DNA from: Hufsiella ginkgonis
Lineage (GTDB): Bacteria; Bacteroidota; Bacteroidia; Sphingobacteriales; Sphingobacteriaceae
Assembly: GCF_009834915.1 (NCBI RefSeq)
Contig: NZ_WVHS01000002.1
Coordinates: 806,001 to 870,000, forward strand
Direction: 5' to 3'
DNA: 64,000 bases
Shown: positions 49,378 through 58,247 of the stretch, in pieces
Position numbering within the stretch: the stretch's first letter is position 1
Layout: every line of letters begins with the position of its first letter
The notes under the pieces: model-generated
Told to the model about the DNA's origin: nothing
Database searches by the model: none
What the model saw: only the letters and a program-made list of their open reading frames with translations
Program-made: the position numbers and the translations under genes

Positions 49378-50592
49378 TCAATAACTGAGGCTTAGCGAAA
49401 ACTGTTTCTCTTCCGGGTCGTCTGCTGATGGCGCGTATTGCAGTAAACTAACCTCTTTCACCCAGCTTTTTTGTTTTAACAGGTAGATCCACTCGTTTAC
49501 CGGTTCTATCCCGGTGGCTGACCCCACGATGCGCACCCGGCCGATCTCCGTTTCCCCGGCCTGCACCCCTCCAATAAAGGTTTTGCTTACCGGGTTTATA
49601 GACAATTCCGTAAGCGTAATGCCGCGGGCCACCGTTTGCCCCACCTGGTCGCAGATAAACGCGTAACTGGTGCCGCCGTTCCAGCCAAGGTCATGCAGCA
49701 GGCGCTCTTTGCTCCGCATTTCGCCGGCGAGCCTCCGCACCAGGCTTTCATTGTCAGAACCCAGCGTTACGCGGCCTGCCAGTTCGGTATTACGGGTGTG
49801 GTACGTGCTAAAAACGATAAAATTAACCAGCAGGATCACAAAGAAAACCACCACCGTAGCGGCAAACCGGAACCTGAACTTCTTCCCCTCCCTGAATTCG
49901 TCCAGTACCTTCAGCATCGCCGGGTCCTGCGTTACCACCGGGACGAGGTAGTTATACAGTACCAGCTGAAAGGCGGTGGCATAGGCGATGATCAGCCGGT
50001 CGTCCAGCACCTCGCGATCGATCTTTAACGGGTATTCGGCGGTAACGCCGGGCTCATACCGGTAACTTTCCCACGTTTCCTTATCCGTTGAGATAATGCG
50101 GTGTCCATCGAAATCAATTTCAGCACCGTACGAGTTAAACTGCTTCAGTACATGCGCAACCGGGAACACGCCCAGGCTTAGGCTAAGCACCATGAGCCCT
50201 GCTTGCCGCAGTTGTGTGGTAATCGCCTCTGCCACCTCCCTGCGCACCAGCGAAACATACACCTGGTCCCCCGTTACGAACTGCTGTATGCAGAAGTTTG
50301 CCGGGTCCAGGTTCGGGAACAGGTGATGTATATGATCGCCGCCCGTACCGGACGCCTGCCTGGTAAGCACCCCTTTACCTGTTAAGGTAATGGCCACCGG
50401 CAATTCCACGGGGAGCTTTTTAATAATGGCGGGAATACTGCCGTCGAAGATCTCCTTGCTGGTGATGTCCAGCTGCCCTTTGCGGGCCGATACCTGCACG
50501 GCCCTTACGCTGTACGATTGGTCTGGAAGAATATGCACTTCCAGTCCCGTACAGGCGTTAAGCCATTGGTATTGGTTGAACCATCCGGCCAT
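49378..50592 (-). CDS. GspL-like (PilM plus PilN) assembly protein
   Basis: 404 residues. The first ~240 residues are cytoplasmic with an actin-like/PilM-type pattern (AVQVSARKGQLDITSKEIFDG; LIIAYATAFQLVLYN). One membrane helix lies near 244-264 (FAATVVVFFVILLVNFIVFS), followed by a periplasmic coiled coil and a small ferredoxin-like domain (GITLTELSINPVSKTFIGG... VRIVGSATGIEPVNEWIYLLKQKSWVKEVSLLQ) typical of PilN/GspL. It would connect the GspE ATPase to the GspM-like partner encoded next. Confidence 0.72.
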   Translation of the reverse strand: MAGWFNQYQWLNACTGLEVHILPDQSYSVRAVQVSARKGQLDITSKEIFDGSIPAIIKKLPVELPVAITLTGKGVLTRQASGTGGDHIHHLFPNLDPANFCIQQFVTGDQVYVSLVRREVAEAITTQLRQAGLMVLSLSLGVFPVAHVLKQFNSYGAEIDFDGHRIISTDKETWESYRYEPGVTAEYPLKIDREVLDDRLIIAYATAFQLVLYNYLVPVVTQDPAMLKVLDEFREGKKFRFRFAATVVVFFVILLVNFIVFSTYHTRNTELAGRVTLGSDNESLVRRLAGEMRSKERLLHDLGWNGGTSYAFICDQVGQTVARGITLTELSINPVSKTFIGGVQAGETEIGRVRIVGSATGIEPVNEWIYLLKQKSWVKEVSLLQYAPSADDPEEKQFSLSLSY

Positions 50593-50594
50593 GG

Positions 50595-52541
50595 CTAGTT
50601 ATAAACGATGATCGGTTTGATAAACACCAGCGTAACCACCTTACTGGTAGTTTTTTCCCGGCTGCTAAAGAGCCATTTTATCACCGGGATGCGGGATAAG
50701 AACGGTACACCCGATCCCGAGTCGCTGTTTTCCGTACGCTCCAATCCCCCGAGCACGATCATGTCCTCGTTCCTGGCGCGGATAATGGATTCGAACTTGC
50801 TGTTAGAAGTGGGCGGCGGGGCATTCTCCGGCGGATTGCCGATAAAGTCAGAAATGTCTACTTTAATGTTGAGCGTCACCTGGTCGTCGCCGGAAACGAT
50901 CGGGCGTATGTTGATCACCAGGTTGGCCTTGGCCTCGATGAACTGCTCGGTAACCACGGTTTGAGTGGTGAGCGAGGGGATCACGTTCTGTGTCTTTTGG
51001 CTATAGTAGCGCGTGCTCCCGATAGAAAGCGACGCGGCATGACCGTTCAGCGTGGACAGCTTGGGAATAGACCTTACTTCTACGTTGTTGTTCTGCTCGA
51101 GCGCGCTCAGCCTTACGTAAAAGTTAGGCGTCACCCTGCCGATATTGATGGAACTGTTTCGGCCGAGCCGCGACAAGAAATCGTTAATAGAAGCCGCACC
51201 GAACGTGTAATCAAGGCCCGGCATCACGGTACCCCCGGTTTTAACGCTGTCAGACACGCCTGCGGAAATCCCGGTTTTAACACCGTGGCCTTTACGTACA
51301 TCCAGGAGCGTTACTTCTATGAGCACCATCGGCACCAGCCGGTCAATCTGTTTAATGTAATTTTCGATCTCGGTGATCTGCGGCGACGAGCCCGATAACA
51401 GCAGGGTATTCTGTTCCTTGAACTCCTTAATTTCCACGCCCCGTTTCCACTCGGTAGGTATCATGGCCAGGATGGTGTCCATCGACCGGTTCTGCAGCTG
51501 CACCACGCGGTTGGTGCGCAATCCTTCCAACCGCCGCTCGCCGATCAGGTAGATCCCGTTTTCCTTTTTATATGTATACTCGGTTGCCTGGAATAGCGAG
51601 CTGAGAAAGTTCTCATAGCTGATATCGGTTACTTTGGTAGTAATATTCCCCCGGATTTCGGAATAAATAAAATAATTTGCCCCCACCTCCTGCGATGCAC
51701 CTCTTACCAGGTCGATCACCGGCGTATTGGTGGCATCGGCGCTGATGGTTTTTCCCTGTGGCCCTGTCCGGCTGAAAAGGCTGTAAGTCCCGGGACCTGC
51801 AGCGCCTCCCGGCCCCGCGTTCACCTGCCTCGGCGTACGCCTCACCGAAGTATTGCGGTCGCCGTCGATGAACAGTTCCTCGCCATTCTCCAGCGACTGG
51901 AAAACATACACGTTATCGCTGGTACGCGTAAGCTTCAGGTTATTCGCATAAGCGAGTTTTTCCAGTGCCGTTTCAAAAGGCGCCTCGCTGAAAAAGCCGC
52001 TTACCCTGGCGTTAAGCAGCGCCTGCGGCACTACTACGTTCTTTTGCGACAACTGGGTGATCTTACGTGCCACCTGCGAGAGCGTATCATTGCTGACTTC
52101 CAGGCTAAGCGTATTGTTTTGCGCGTTATAGCGTGCGTTTATATCACGGGGCACTACCAGCGGGCGCTGTAGCGGCGGCCGCGTTACGGATATGATGGAC
52201 CCGGTAAGGTTCATATCAAGGTCGAACTCCTTCACCAGGAACAAGAGCACGTTCAGCGCGGTCTCATTCGTAAAGTTATTGTACACCTTAAAGCTCACCT
52301 GCGGATCGACATTGATGTTCAGGTTATTCGATTGGGCCAGCGCCCGCAGGAACTCCTGTGCAGAAGCGCCCGACACCGCCAGCTGCACCCGCTGGTTGAG
52401 ACCGGGCACGGTGATGGCGAGGTTACGCAACCGCTCATCAACCAGGCGAAGGCGCTCTGCACGTGCATCGCCCTGCGCAAACAGGTACTGCACCTGGAAC
52501 ACTGAGACAAAGAAAAATACCAGCAGTAAGACTTTTTTCAT
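50595..52541 (-). CDS. gspD: Secretin (GspD/PilQ family outer-membrane channel)
   Basis: 648 residues: signal peptide (VLLLVFFFVSVFQVQYLFAQ), an STN-like N-domain (about 50-110, LAQSNNLNINVDPQVSFKVYNN), two further N-domains with the usual DTILAMIPTEWKRGVEIKEFKEQNTLLLSGSSPQITEIENYIKQID, and the C-terminal secretin domain (about 410-648: IEVTLLDVRKGHGVKTG, VRSIPKLSTLNGHAASLSIGS, MIVLGGLERTENSDSGSGVPFLSRIPVIKWLF). It forms the multimeric outer-membrane pore. It ends KPIIVYN with no S-domain, so a separate pilotin would be needed. Confidence 0.93.
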   Translation of the reverse strand: MKKVLLLVFFFVSVFQVQYLFAQGDARAERLRLVDERLRNLAITVPGLNQRVQLAVSGASAQEFLRALAQSNNLNINVDPQVSFKVYNNFTNETALNVLLFLVKEFDLDMNLTGSIISVTRPPLQRPLVVPRDINARYNAQNNTLSLEVSNDTLSQVARKITQLSQKNVVVPQALLNARVSGFFSEAPFETALEKLAYANNLKLTRTSDNVYVFQSLENGEELFIDGDRNTSVRRTPRQVNAGPGGAAGPGTYSLFSRTGPQGKTISADATNTPVIDLVRGASQEVGANYFIYSEIRGNITTKVTDISYENFLSSLFQATEYTYKKENGIYLIGERRLEGLRTNRVVQLQNRSMDTILAMIPTEWKRGVEIKEFKEQNTLLLSGSSPQITEIENYIKQIDRLVPMVLIEVTLLDVRKGHGVKTGISAGVSDSVKTGGTVMPGLDYTFGAASINDFLSRLGRNSSINIGRVTPNFYVRLSALEQNNNVEVRSIPKLSTLNGHAASLSIGSTRYYSQKTQNVIPSLTTQTVVTEQFIEAKANLVINIRPIVSGDDQVTLNIKVDISDFIGNPPENAPPPTSNSKFESIIRARNEDMIVLGGLERTENSDSGSGVPFLSRIPVIKWLFSSREKTTSKVVTLVFIKPIIVYN

Positions 52542-52577
52542 AAATAAGGTTTCAGCAATGTTCTCCGCCAGGTGATT

Positions 52578-54011
52578 TTAGTAGTTAAATAGTAGAGGAT
52601 ATATCTCCTCGATAGACGTATGCCCGGAGGCAAAAAGCCCGAATGCGTTCTCGGCCAGCGTTTTAATCCCGCGCTCCTTTAGCATGGAATCAATATACAT
52701 ATTTCCCTGCTTTATTTGCATAGCTAGCTCGTGGTCTACGGGGATCACCTCGTACACCGCCTTGCGCCCGCTGTAACCGGTATAGTAACAATGCTCGCAG
52801 CCCCGGGCCACCGAATGGCTGCTAACCGGGAAATAGGGAACGAACTGCCCCGGGTAAAGGTCGTTGGTAAACGGCGTCTCCTGTTTACAATGGATACACA
52901 ACAACCGCAACAGCCGTTGTGCAACGGTGGTATTCAGCGTATTGGCCACCAGGAAGCCCGGGATCCCCATGTCAGTAAGCCTGGAGACCGTTCCCCACGC
53001 CGAGTTGGTATGTATGGTCGATAACACCAGGTGCCCCGTAAGCGCTGCCCGGATCGCCATATTCGCCGTCTCAGGGTCCCTGATCTCGCCTACCATGATC
53101 ACATCCGGGTCCTGCCGCAGGAAAGTCCGCAACGCGGAAGCAAAGCTCAGGCCGATATTTTCTTTTAACTGTACCTGGTTGATCCCTTCAAGCGTATACT
53201 CGATCGGGTCTTCGATGGTAAGAATGTTGCGGGTTTCTTTATTGAGGTGCTTCAGCGTGGCGTACAGCGTAGTGGTTTTACCCGACCCCGTAGGCCCGCT
53301 GATAAGCAGTATCCCGTTTGGCCGCTTTATGCCCTGGTGATAGTTTGCCAGGTCGAACGCCGAGAAACCCACCCTCTCCAGGTCGATGTTGGCCGCATTG
53401 TTGTTCAACAAGCGGAGTACCATTTTTTCGCCATGCAGCGTCGGCAGTACCGATACGCGGATGTCGAACTTCTCGCCGTTCCCCTCAAACAGCAAACGAC
53501 CGTCCTGCGGGAGCCGCTTCTCGGCAATATCCAGGTTCGACTGGATCTTGATCTTATTGATCAGGGCCGGGTATTCCAGTTTGTTAAGCAGGTAGCGCTC
53601 CACGAGCATCCCATCTATACGGATCCGTACGCGGCAGCGGCTCTCATAGATCTCGAGATGAATGTCGCTGCTTTTAAGGCTCCTGGCTTCGCGGATCAGC
53701 GTATTCAGGAAATCCTTTCCGTCGGCCGGCAGCGACTGTTTGGCACTTGTTTCCGATTCTTTGGCGCTATAATAGAACGTGTTCAGCAGCCGGGAGATCG
53801 CCTCCGCCGGTAACGGCTCCATGATGGCCGTTTTCCCGAGGATCACTTCGAGCTCTGCCTGCAGCGCGGAGATGTCTGATGAGTCGTCGCAAAAAAACAC
53901 GATACCTGCTCCCGTTTCCTCTTTGGGCAGGATGCGGTAATGGCGCGCCTGTTCTTTACTGAGAATATGCAGGGTGCTTTTGGGGATATCTATGACTTCA
54001 TGGCGGTTCAT
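52578..54011 (-). CDS. gspE: GspE/PilB family secretion ATPase
   Basis: Start at ATG 54011 (MNRHEVIDIP), giving a 4-bp ATGA overlap with the peptidase gene; a longer frame to 54056 would overlap by 49 bp. 477 residues. Walker A is ISGPTGSGKTTTLYATL, the Asp box DIHLEIYESRCRVRIRIDG, Walker B VIMVGEIRDPETANMAIRAALTGH, and the His box LSTIHTNSAWGTVSRL. The zinc tetracysteine (CIHC...CEHC) before GYSGRKAVYEV is intact. It is a hexameric cytoplasmic motor powering pseudopilus assembly. Confidence 0.95.
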   Translation of the reverse strand: MNRHEVIDIPKSTLHILSKEQARHYRILPKEETGAGIVFFCDDSSDISALQAELEVILGKTAIMEPLPAEAISRLLNTFYYSAKESETSAKQSLPADGKDFLNTLIREARSLKSSDIHLEIYESRCRVRIRIDGMLVERYLLNKLEYPALINKIKIQSNLDIAEKRLPQDGRLLFEGNGEKFDIRVSVLPTLHGEKMVLRLLNNNAANIDLERVGFSAFDLANYHQGIKRPNGILLISGPTGSGKTTTLYATLKHLNKETRNILTIEDPIEYTLEGINQVQLKENIGLSFASALRTFLRQDPDVIMVGEIRDPETANMAIRAALTGHLVLSTIHTNSAWGTVSRLTDMGIPGFLVANTLNTTVAQRLLRLLCIHCKQETPFTNDLYPGQFVPYFPVSSHSVARGCEHCYYTGYSGRKAVYEVIPVDHELAMQIKQGNMYIDSMLKERGIKTLAENAFGLFASGHTSIEEIYPLLFNY

Positions 54012-54520
54012 GGCTGCAGGAACGAAATGATTAAGCTGTCGTCGAAAGGGCTCCATTTAAATGCCCAGCAAACCGAAAGCAGGCCCAGCAACAGGATCGA
54101 CTGGATGCCGGCGAGCGGGACCTTCCAGCTTCCGCCCGACTTCGCCAGGAATGGCAGCGAAACCGCCAGGGTAACTACCAGGCTCGCCATATAATAAACC
54201 ACGTAGTTGACCGGGGGAAAGTAAAAAGCCACGCAAACCAGGAAAAGTATATCGCCCCAGCCGAGATAGCCATCGGTGATCCATACCCATTTTTTCTCCC
54301 GATACGAAAACCAGGCGCTCAGCACCAGCAGCTGTATGCTCACAAAGGAGAGGTTTACCGAAATATTAAACAGCAGCGTGCCGGTTGTTTGCCCGCGATA
54401 CGCATCAGTAAGCAGCAACGCAAGCAAAACCGGGAACAAGAGCCAGTAAACCGCCCTGGAGCGCAGGTCCTGGATAAAAATAAACAGGAGGCAAACCGTT
54501 AACCATATACTGATCAGCAT
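54008..54520 (-). CDS. Prepilin peptidase (A24 family), minimal form
   Basis: 170 residues with about six membrane helices. Both catalytic aspartates of the A24 family are in place: the first in FIQDLRSRAVYWLLFP, the second in the GxGD-type motif YLGWGDILFLV. The N-terminal methyltransferase/zinc domain of PilD and GspO is absent. It would cleave the leader peptides of the pseudopilins encoded around it. The start shares its first base with the end of the gspG stop. Confidence 0.78.
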   Translation of the reverse strand: MLISIWLTVCLLFIFIQDLRSRAVYWLLFPVLLALLLTDAYRGQTTGTLLFNISVNLSFVSIQLLVLSAWFSYREKKWVWITDGYLGWGDILFLVCVAFYFPPVNYVVYYMASLVVTLAVSLPFLAKSGGSWKVPLAGIQSILLLGLLSVCWAFKWSPFDDSLIISFLQP

Positions 54521-54936
54521 TAGTCGGGGGTTACTTCTTTCAGATTCTTATCCTGGTCGATCTCCCAAACGTTAAAAATGCCGTTCCCGTTAAAGTCGGT
54601 TACCGCCGTGGCACGACCTACGAAGGTGGACGCGCCTGACTGGATCACTTCGATCCGGTAGTTGGCTTTTCCGTCTTTTCCGTCGGTGGTTAACTTTTCC
54701 TGTATAAAGCCGATGGCGCTGAGGTCGTTCGTGTATTTCGAATTTTCGAAGAAATAATTACGCTCCATCATATGGAGGTGCTCCAGCTGAAGCTTGGCCT
54801 CGGTGCTTTTTGCCCTGGTGATAAGCGGCAGCAAATTGGGCAGCGCCAGCAGCACCAGGATGCCGATAATAACCAATACCACCAGGATCTCTGTCAGCGT
54901 GTATGCGGGTAATTTCTTTTTGATGATGGATTTCAT
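54520..54936 (-). CDS. gspG: Major pseudopilin GspG-like protein
   Basis: 138 residues. Class III-type leader KKKLPA, then YTLTEILVVLVIIGILVLLALP with Glu at +5; the residue before the cleavage site is Ala instead of Gly. The globular part has NYFFENSKYTNDLSAIGF, and the C-terminus has an EF-hand-like Asp-x-Asn-x-Asn-Gly loop (DFNGNGIFNVWEIDQDKN). GspG of classical T2SS binds calcium at its C-terminus. The pseudopilus rod would be built from this subunit. Confidence 0.9.
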   Translation of the reverse strand: MKSIIKKKLPAYTLTEILVVLVIIGILVLLALPNLLPLITRAKSTEAKLQLEHLHMMERNYFFENSKYTNDLSAIGFIQEKLTTDGKDGKANYRIEVIQSGASTFVGRATAVTDFNGNGIFNVWEIDQDKNLKEVTPD

Positions 54937-55009
54937 GATGGGGTTGTTGCCTGCACTAAATTAACAACTCAAATGTGATTTCAAAGTGTGGAAAACAGGG
55001 GGAAATGAA

Positions 55010-56146
55010 TTAGAAACTGTTACTTAATTGAAACATAGGTAAATACATCGCGATCAGGATTACGCCTACCACGATACCCAATAGGATGATGATTAATGGC
55101 TCCAATACGGTACTGATCGTTTGAGTGCGGTACTCAATTTCCTCCGTGTATTGCTCCGCTATCTTCTCAAAAAAATGTTCGAGGCGGTTCACTTCTTCAC
55201 CCACCCTGATCAGCTGGATCAAACGCGGCGGGTAAAAGCCAAATTGCGAGAGGCTTTGGTGCAGCGACTCGCCCCGCATGATATCCTGCTCTACCCTGGC
55301 GAGCGACGATTCTACCGGGTAAAACGGGATCATTTGCCGCACCAGCCCGATGGCACGCAGCAACGGCGTATTGGTACCTACCAGCAACCGCATGGTATTG
55401 GCGAAACGCGCCAGGTAGATTTTACGCACGATCTCGCCTACCACGGGCACCCGCAGTACCAGCTTCGCCGATGTTTTTCGCAGCCATGGCTTTTCCTTAG
55501 CGGCGAACAGGAATCCCGCGGCGATTAGCAGGAACAGGATCGCGTAGAGCGACCAGGCATCGATAAAGCCCGAGATCCGGATGATCAGGGCCGTGATCCA
55601 CGGAAGCTTTCCGCCAAAGCGGAGGAATACATCGCCGAACATCGGCACTACAAATTTCATCATAAAAAAAACGGCGCCAAACGAGGTGCACAACACAATG
55701 AGCGGGTATGTTACCGCGCTGATCACCTTGCGCCGCTGCCTGATCTTGCTTTTGAAGTAGGCCGCCAAACCGGCAAGTACCTCGCCGAGCTTTCCAGTTT
55801 CTTCGCCGATGCGGATGCTGTAATACTCATAGTCGCCGAACTTCCCCGCCGCCTTAATAGCGTCTGAAAGCGCGCTTCCCGACTCGATACCCGATTTGAT
55901 CATGCTAAACATCTTCTTGTCTTTCCCGGAGGCCTCGTCCGTTACGATCAGTTCGAATGCCATCCGGAGGTCTATGCCCGACAACAGCAACATACTGAGC
56001 CCGGCATAAAACGCCTCTTTCCTGCGGTCGGGAAGATCGCTCCCGCCAAAGCTAATGTCGCGGTTAAGCACTTCAGCCCAGTTAACCTTACCAGGCCCAG
56101 GCTTGGCTTTAGGCGCTTTATATTGTGACAGGTCGATAGAAGGCAT
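55010..56146 (-). CDS. gspF: GspF/PilC family inner-membrane platform protein
   Basis: Start at ATG 56146 (MPSIDLSQYK); the codon two before is TTG. 378 residues. Two GspF domains (about 45-165 and 245-365) with FYAGLSMLLLSGIDLRMAFE, IRIGEETGKLGEVLAGLAAYF in the first and FANTMRLLVGTNTPLLRAIG, IRVGEEVNRLEHFFEKIAEQY in the second. Three membrane helices, the last at the C-terminus (LEPLIIILLGIVVGVILIAMYLPMF). It anchors the ATPase and extracts pseudopilins. Confidence 0.95.
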   Translation of the reverse strand: MPSIDLSQYKAPKAKPGPGKVNWAEVLNRDISFGGSDLPDRRKEAFYAGLSMLLLSGIDLRMAFELIVTDEASGKDKKMFSMIKSGIESGSALSDAIKAAGKFGDYEYYSIRIGEETGKLGEVLAGLAAYFKSKIRQRRKVISAVTYPLIVLCTSFGAVFFMMKFVVPMFGDVFLRFGGKLPWITALIIRISGFIDAWSLYAILFLLIAAGFLFAAKEKPWLRKTSAKLVLRVPVVGEIVRKIYLARFANTMRLLVGTNTPLLRAIGLVRQMIPFYPVESSLARVEQDIMRGESLHQSLSQFGFYPPRLIQLIRVGEEVNRLEHFFEKIAEQYTEEIEYRTQTISTVLEPLIIILLGIVVGVILIAMYLPMFQLSNSF

Positions 56147-56185
56147 ATACAATGATAACGAATACCGGTGTTTCTAAAGGCAGCC

Positions 56186-56665
56186 TTATTCGAAAAGTTG
56201 CGAGGCGCCGTAACGTTTCTGATAAATTAACGGCACCAGTCTTCCTTCCAGGTTAATGACGAACGAAATATGGTCGGCTTTCTGGCCTTCGCCAGCCGGC
56301 GCACGCTCGAAAGTTAATTCGGGACTTGTTGCCTGCACCCGGATGGTATCGGTTTTTAAGCCATATTGACTGCGCAGTATGTATTGAGGCTGAAAGACGT
56401 ATTCGATCTCCCCGGCGGTGGTTTGCAGCCTGATGCCGGTCGCGGTGCCCATTACCAGGCTGGCGTCGCGTACATCCCTGCCGAGTACGTTATCGGCAAG
56501 CAGGAATTCGGCAACCCGCGCATTAAGCCCGCTATACCGGGCGTAATACCCGTTAACCACCGTAAAAGCCAGGTAAGCAATAGAGATCACGATTGCCGAC
56601 AACAGCATGGCGACGGTTACCTCCAGGATGGTGAATGCCGGGGCTTTTTTATTGACCATGCTCAT
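56186..56665 (-). CDS. GspJ-like minor pseudopilin
   Basis: 159 residues: leader NKKAPA, then FTILEVTVAMLLSAIVISIAYLAF with Glu +5, again Ala at -1. The globular part is a beta-rich region with NVLGRDVRDASLVMG and EIEYVFQPQYILRSQYGLKTDTIRVQA, resembling GspJ/PilW minor pilins. It overlaps the GspI-like gene by 17 bp. Confidence 0.78.
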   Translation of the reverse strand: MSMVNKKAPAFTILEVTVAMLLSAIVISIAYLAFTVVNGYYARYSGLNARVAEFLLADNVLGRDVRDASLVMGTATGIRLQTTAGEIEYVFQPQYILRSQYGLKTDTIRVQATSPELTFERAPAGEGQKADHISFVINLEGRLVPLIYQKRYGASQLFE

Positions 56666-57011
56666 GTATGTTAATCAGCGCTTTGCTCACGCCCAACACC
56701 CTTCCGCGCTGCGTGGCGGTAACGGTCACCAATAACACGTCGCGGCTGTTCCGGTAAGGAGCTACCACCCTGTTATACCGGATACTGTCGGCAACGGTAT
56801 CGAGGTCCCCGGGCTGCGGTATTTCACGGCACAGGGCGATCAGCCGACGCATCTGCCGGTTCGCCTGCTGGCTGCCGGCCGAAGGCCCGGAACCGGTAAC
56901 CCGCGTAAAAATACCGATCGCCAGGCTGAATACCACCATGATGATCACCATGGCCACCAACACTTCCACCAGGGTAGCCGCAGCTATTTTCTTACCCGCT
57001 ACCGCACCCAT
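56649..57011 (-). CDS. GspI-like minor pseudopilin
   Basis: 120 residues: leader GKKIAA, then ATLVEVLVAMVIIMVVFSLAIGIF with Glu +5 and Ala at -1. A short globular part follows with ANRQMRRLIALCREIPQPG and RDVLLVTVTATQRGRVLGVSKA. Short length and second position in the minor-pilin block fit GspI. It overlaps the preceding gene by 13 bp. Confidence 0.75.
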   Translation of the reverse strand: MGAVAGKKIAAATLVEVLVAMVIIMVVFSLAIGIFTRVTGSGPSAGSQQANRQMRRLIALCREIPQPGDLDTVADSIRYNRVVAPYRNSRDVLLVTVTATQRGRVLGVSKALINIHEHGQ

Positions 57012-58243
57012 TGCAGTATCTCCCTTTCTTCCGCTTCATTGCTGAATATGGACGATGATAAATAATATTTGCTCCTTGCCGTGCGATCGATGGTGATATC
57101 GATGAGGAAGTTCTCATAAAGCGTAGCCGGCGTTTGCATGATAAAACGAATGCACGACACCTTCCCGTGTATGGTTACCGGTGCCTGCATTTTCAGGTAA
57201 CCCGTAGCATAGATCTCACCTTTAATGTGGCTTTGCTTGCCGATGCTGATGATGGTTTGCAGCGCGGTGCGGTTGTCTTCGCGCGATAAAAGAATACCTG
57301 CGAAGCGGGTGTCTTCGCCAAGGGATATCTTCGGCTGGATGTTGCTGTCGCCAGCCTTAACGATGGCCATGACCGAAGGATAGTTAAACACGCATCCCCT
57401 GGCGCTCACGATGGAATCGCGCGCAAACAGCTGGCAATTCCCCTTGAATCCTTCTTCAATGACGATAGACCTCGCATAAATGACCACATCCTTTAAGAGC
57501 GTATTTCCGGGGATGGTGAGCACCGTATCCGAATAAATGCTTACCCTGCCCGAAATCACCTTGCTGCTGATCCTGGTTTGCGACTTGTCGAGATGAACTT
57601 CCAGCCCCGGGTTAAAAAAAGACCGGAAAACCGAATCCGGCAAATTGCCGGTAACCACCTCTTTATCAGCCGGCGACAACTTCGACCTGATAACGCCCAG
57701 CCGCTCTTCATTTAACGCGGGCAGGGTACGTTTGCTGTCGGATATCTTACCATAGATCAGCTCCGTCCCGGTGTACGGTCTTCCATCGGCGTAAGACTGG
57801 CGCACGCCTGACTTGGGCACTTGCGCCGACCCCGTGATCCGGGTGCTCCCGCTCACGGATAGCGGGCGGTCTTCATCCGAAAGAAACAGCGCTACCTGGT
57901 CTGCAGCCGTGATTGTACCCGTTAAGAATGCCTCCTTAACCGTATCTGCTTGCGCAAAAGCTTTAACTGAACATACATCGAACAGCCCCCAGGCTGATTT
58001 CTGGAGGACCACGCTGTCCGTTCCCTCGTCGAACAGGTCCAGCCGCTGGAAATCCGTCACCTTCGCATCGCGCGACAACAGCAGTGCCCGTCCTGATTCG
58101 GCGTTCATGCGCAAGCGGTTCATCCGTTTGCTTTTTTGTGAGGCCGACCGGTAAAAGAACGCGATGCTGATGAGCGAGGCCGATAAAATGGCGATGATCA
58201 GCGAAATGATCAATACGATGTATAAGGAAGACGCTTTTAACAT
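56999..58243 (-). CDS. GspK-like protein with a beta-helix domain
   Basis: Start at ATG 58243; an in-frame codon at 58291 would put a non-typical leader in front. 414 residues beginning MLKASSLYIVLIISLIIAIL: a short basic leader with Ala before a long hydrophobic helix. Glu +5 is missing, as in GspK. The body lacks the GspK fold pattern. Residues about 235-370 look like a right-handed beta-helix (SIYSDTVLTIPGNTLLKDVVIYAR; HIKGEIYATGYLKMQAPVTI, HGKVSC), recalling bactofilins. First gene of the secretion operon; the tip-complex role is inferred. Confidence 0.6.
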   Translation of the reverse strand: MLKASSLYIVLIISLIIAILSASLISIAFFYRSASQKSKRMNRLRMNAESGRALLLSRDAKVTDFQRLDLFDEGTDSVVLQKSAWGLFDVCSVKAFAQADTVKEAFLTGTITAADQVALFLSDEDRPLSVSGSTRITGSAQVPKSGVRQSYADGRPYTGTELIYGKISDSKRTLPALNEERLGVIRSKLSPADKEVVTGNLPDSVFRSFFNPGLEVHLDKSQTRISSKVISGRVSIYSDTVLTIPGNTLLKDVVIYARSIVIEEGFKGNCQLFARDSIVSARGCVFNYPSVMAIVKAGDSNIQPKISLGEDTRFAGILLSREDNRTALQTIISIGKQSHIKGEIYATGYLKMQAPVTIHGKVSCIRFIMQTPATLYENFLIDITIDRTARSKYYLSSSIFSNEAEEREILQWVR

Positions 58244-58247
58244 ACGG

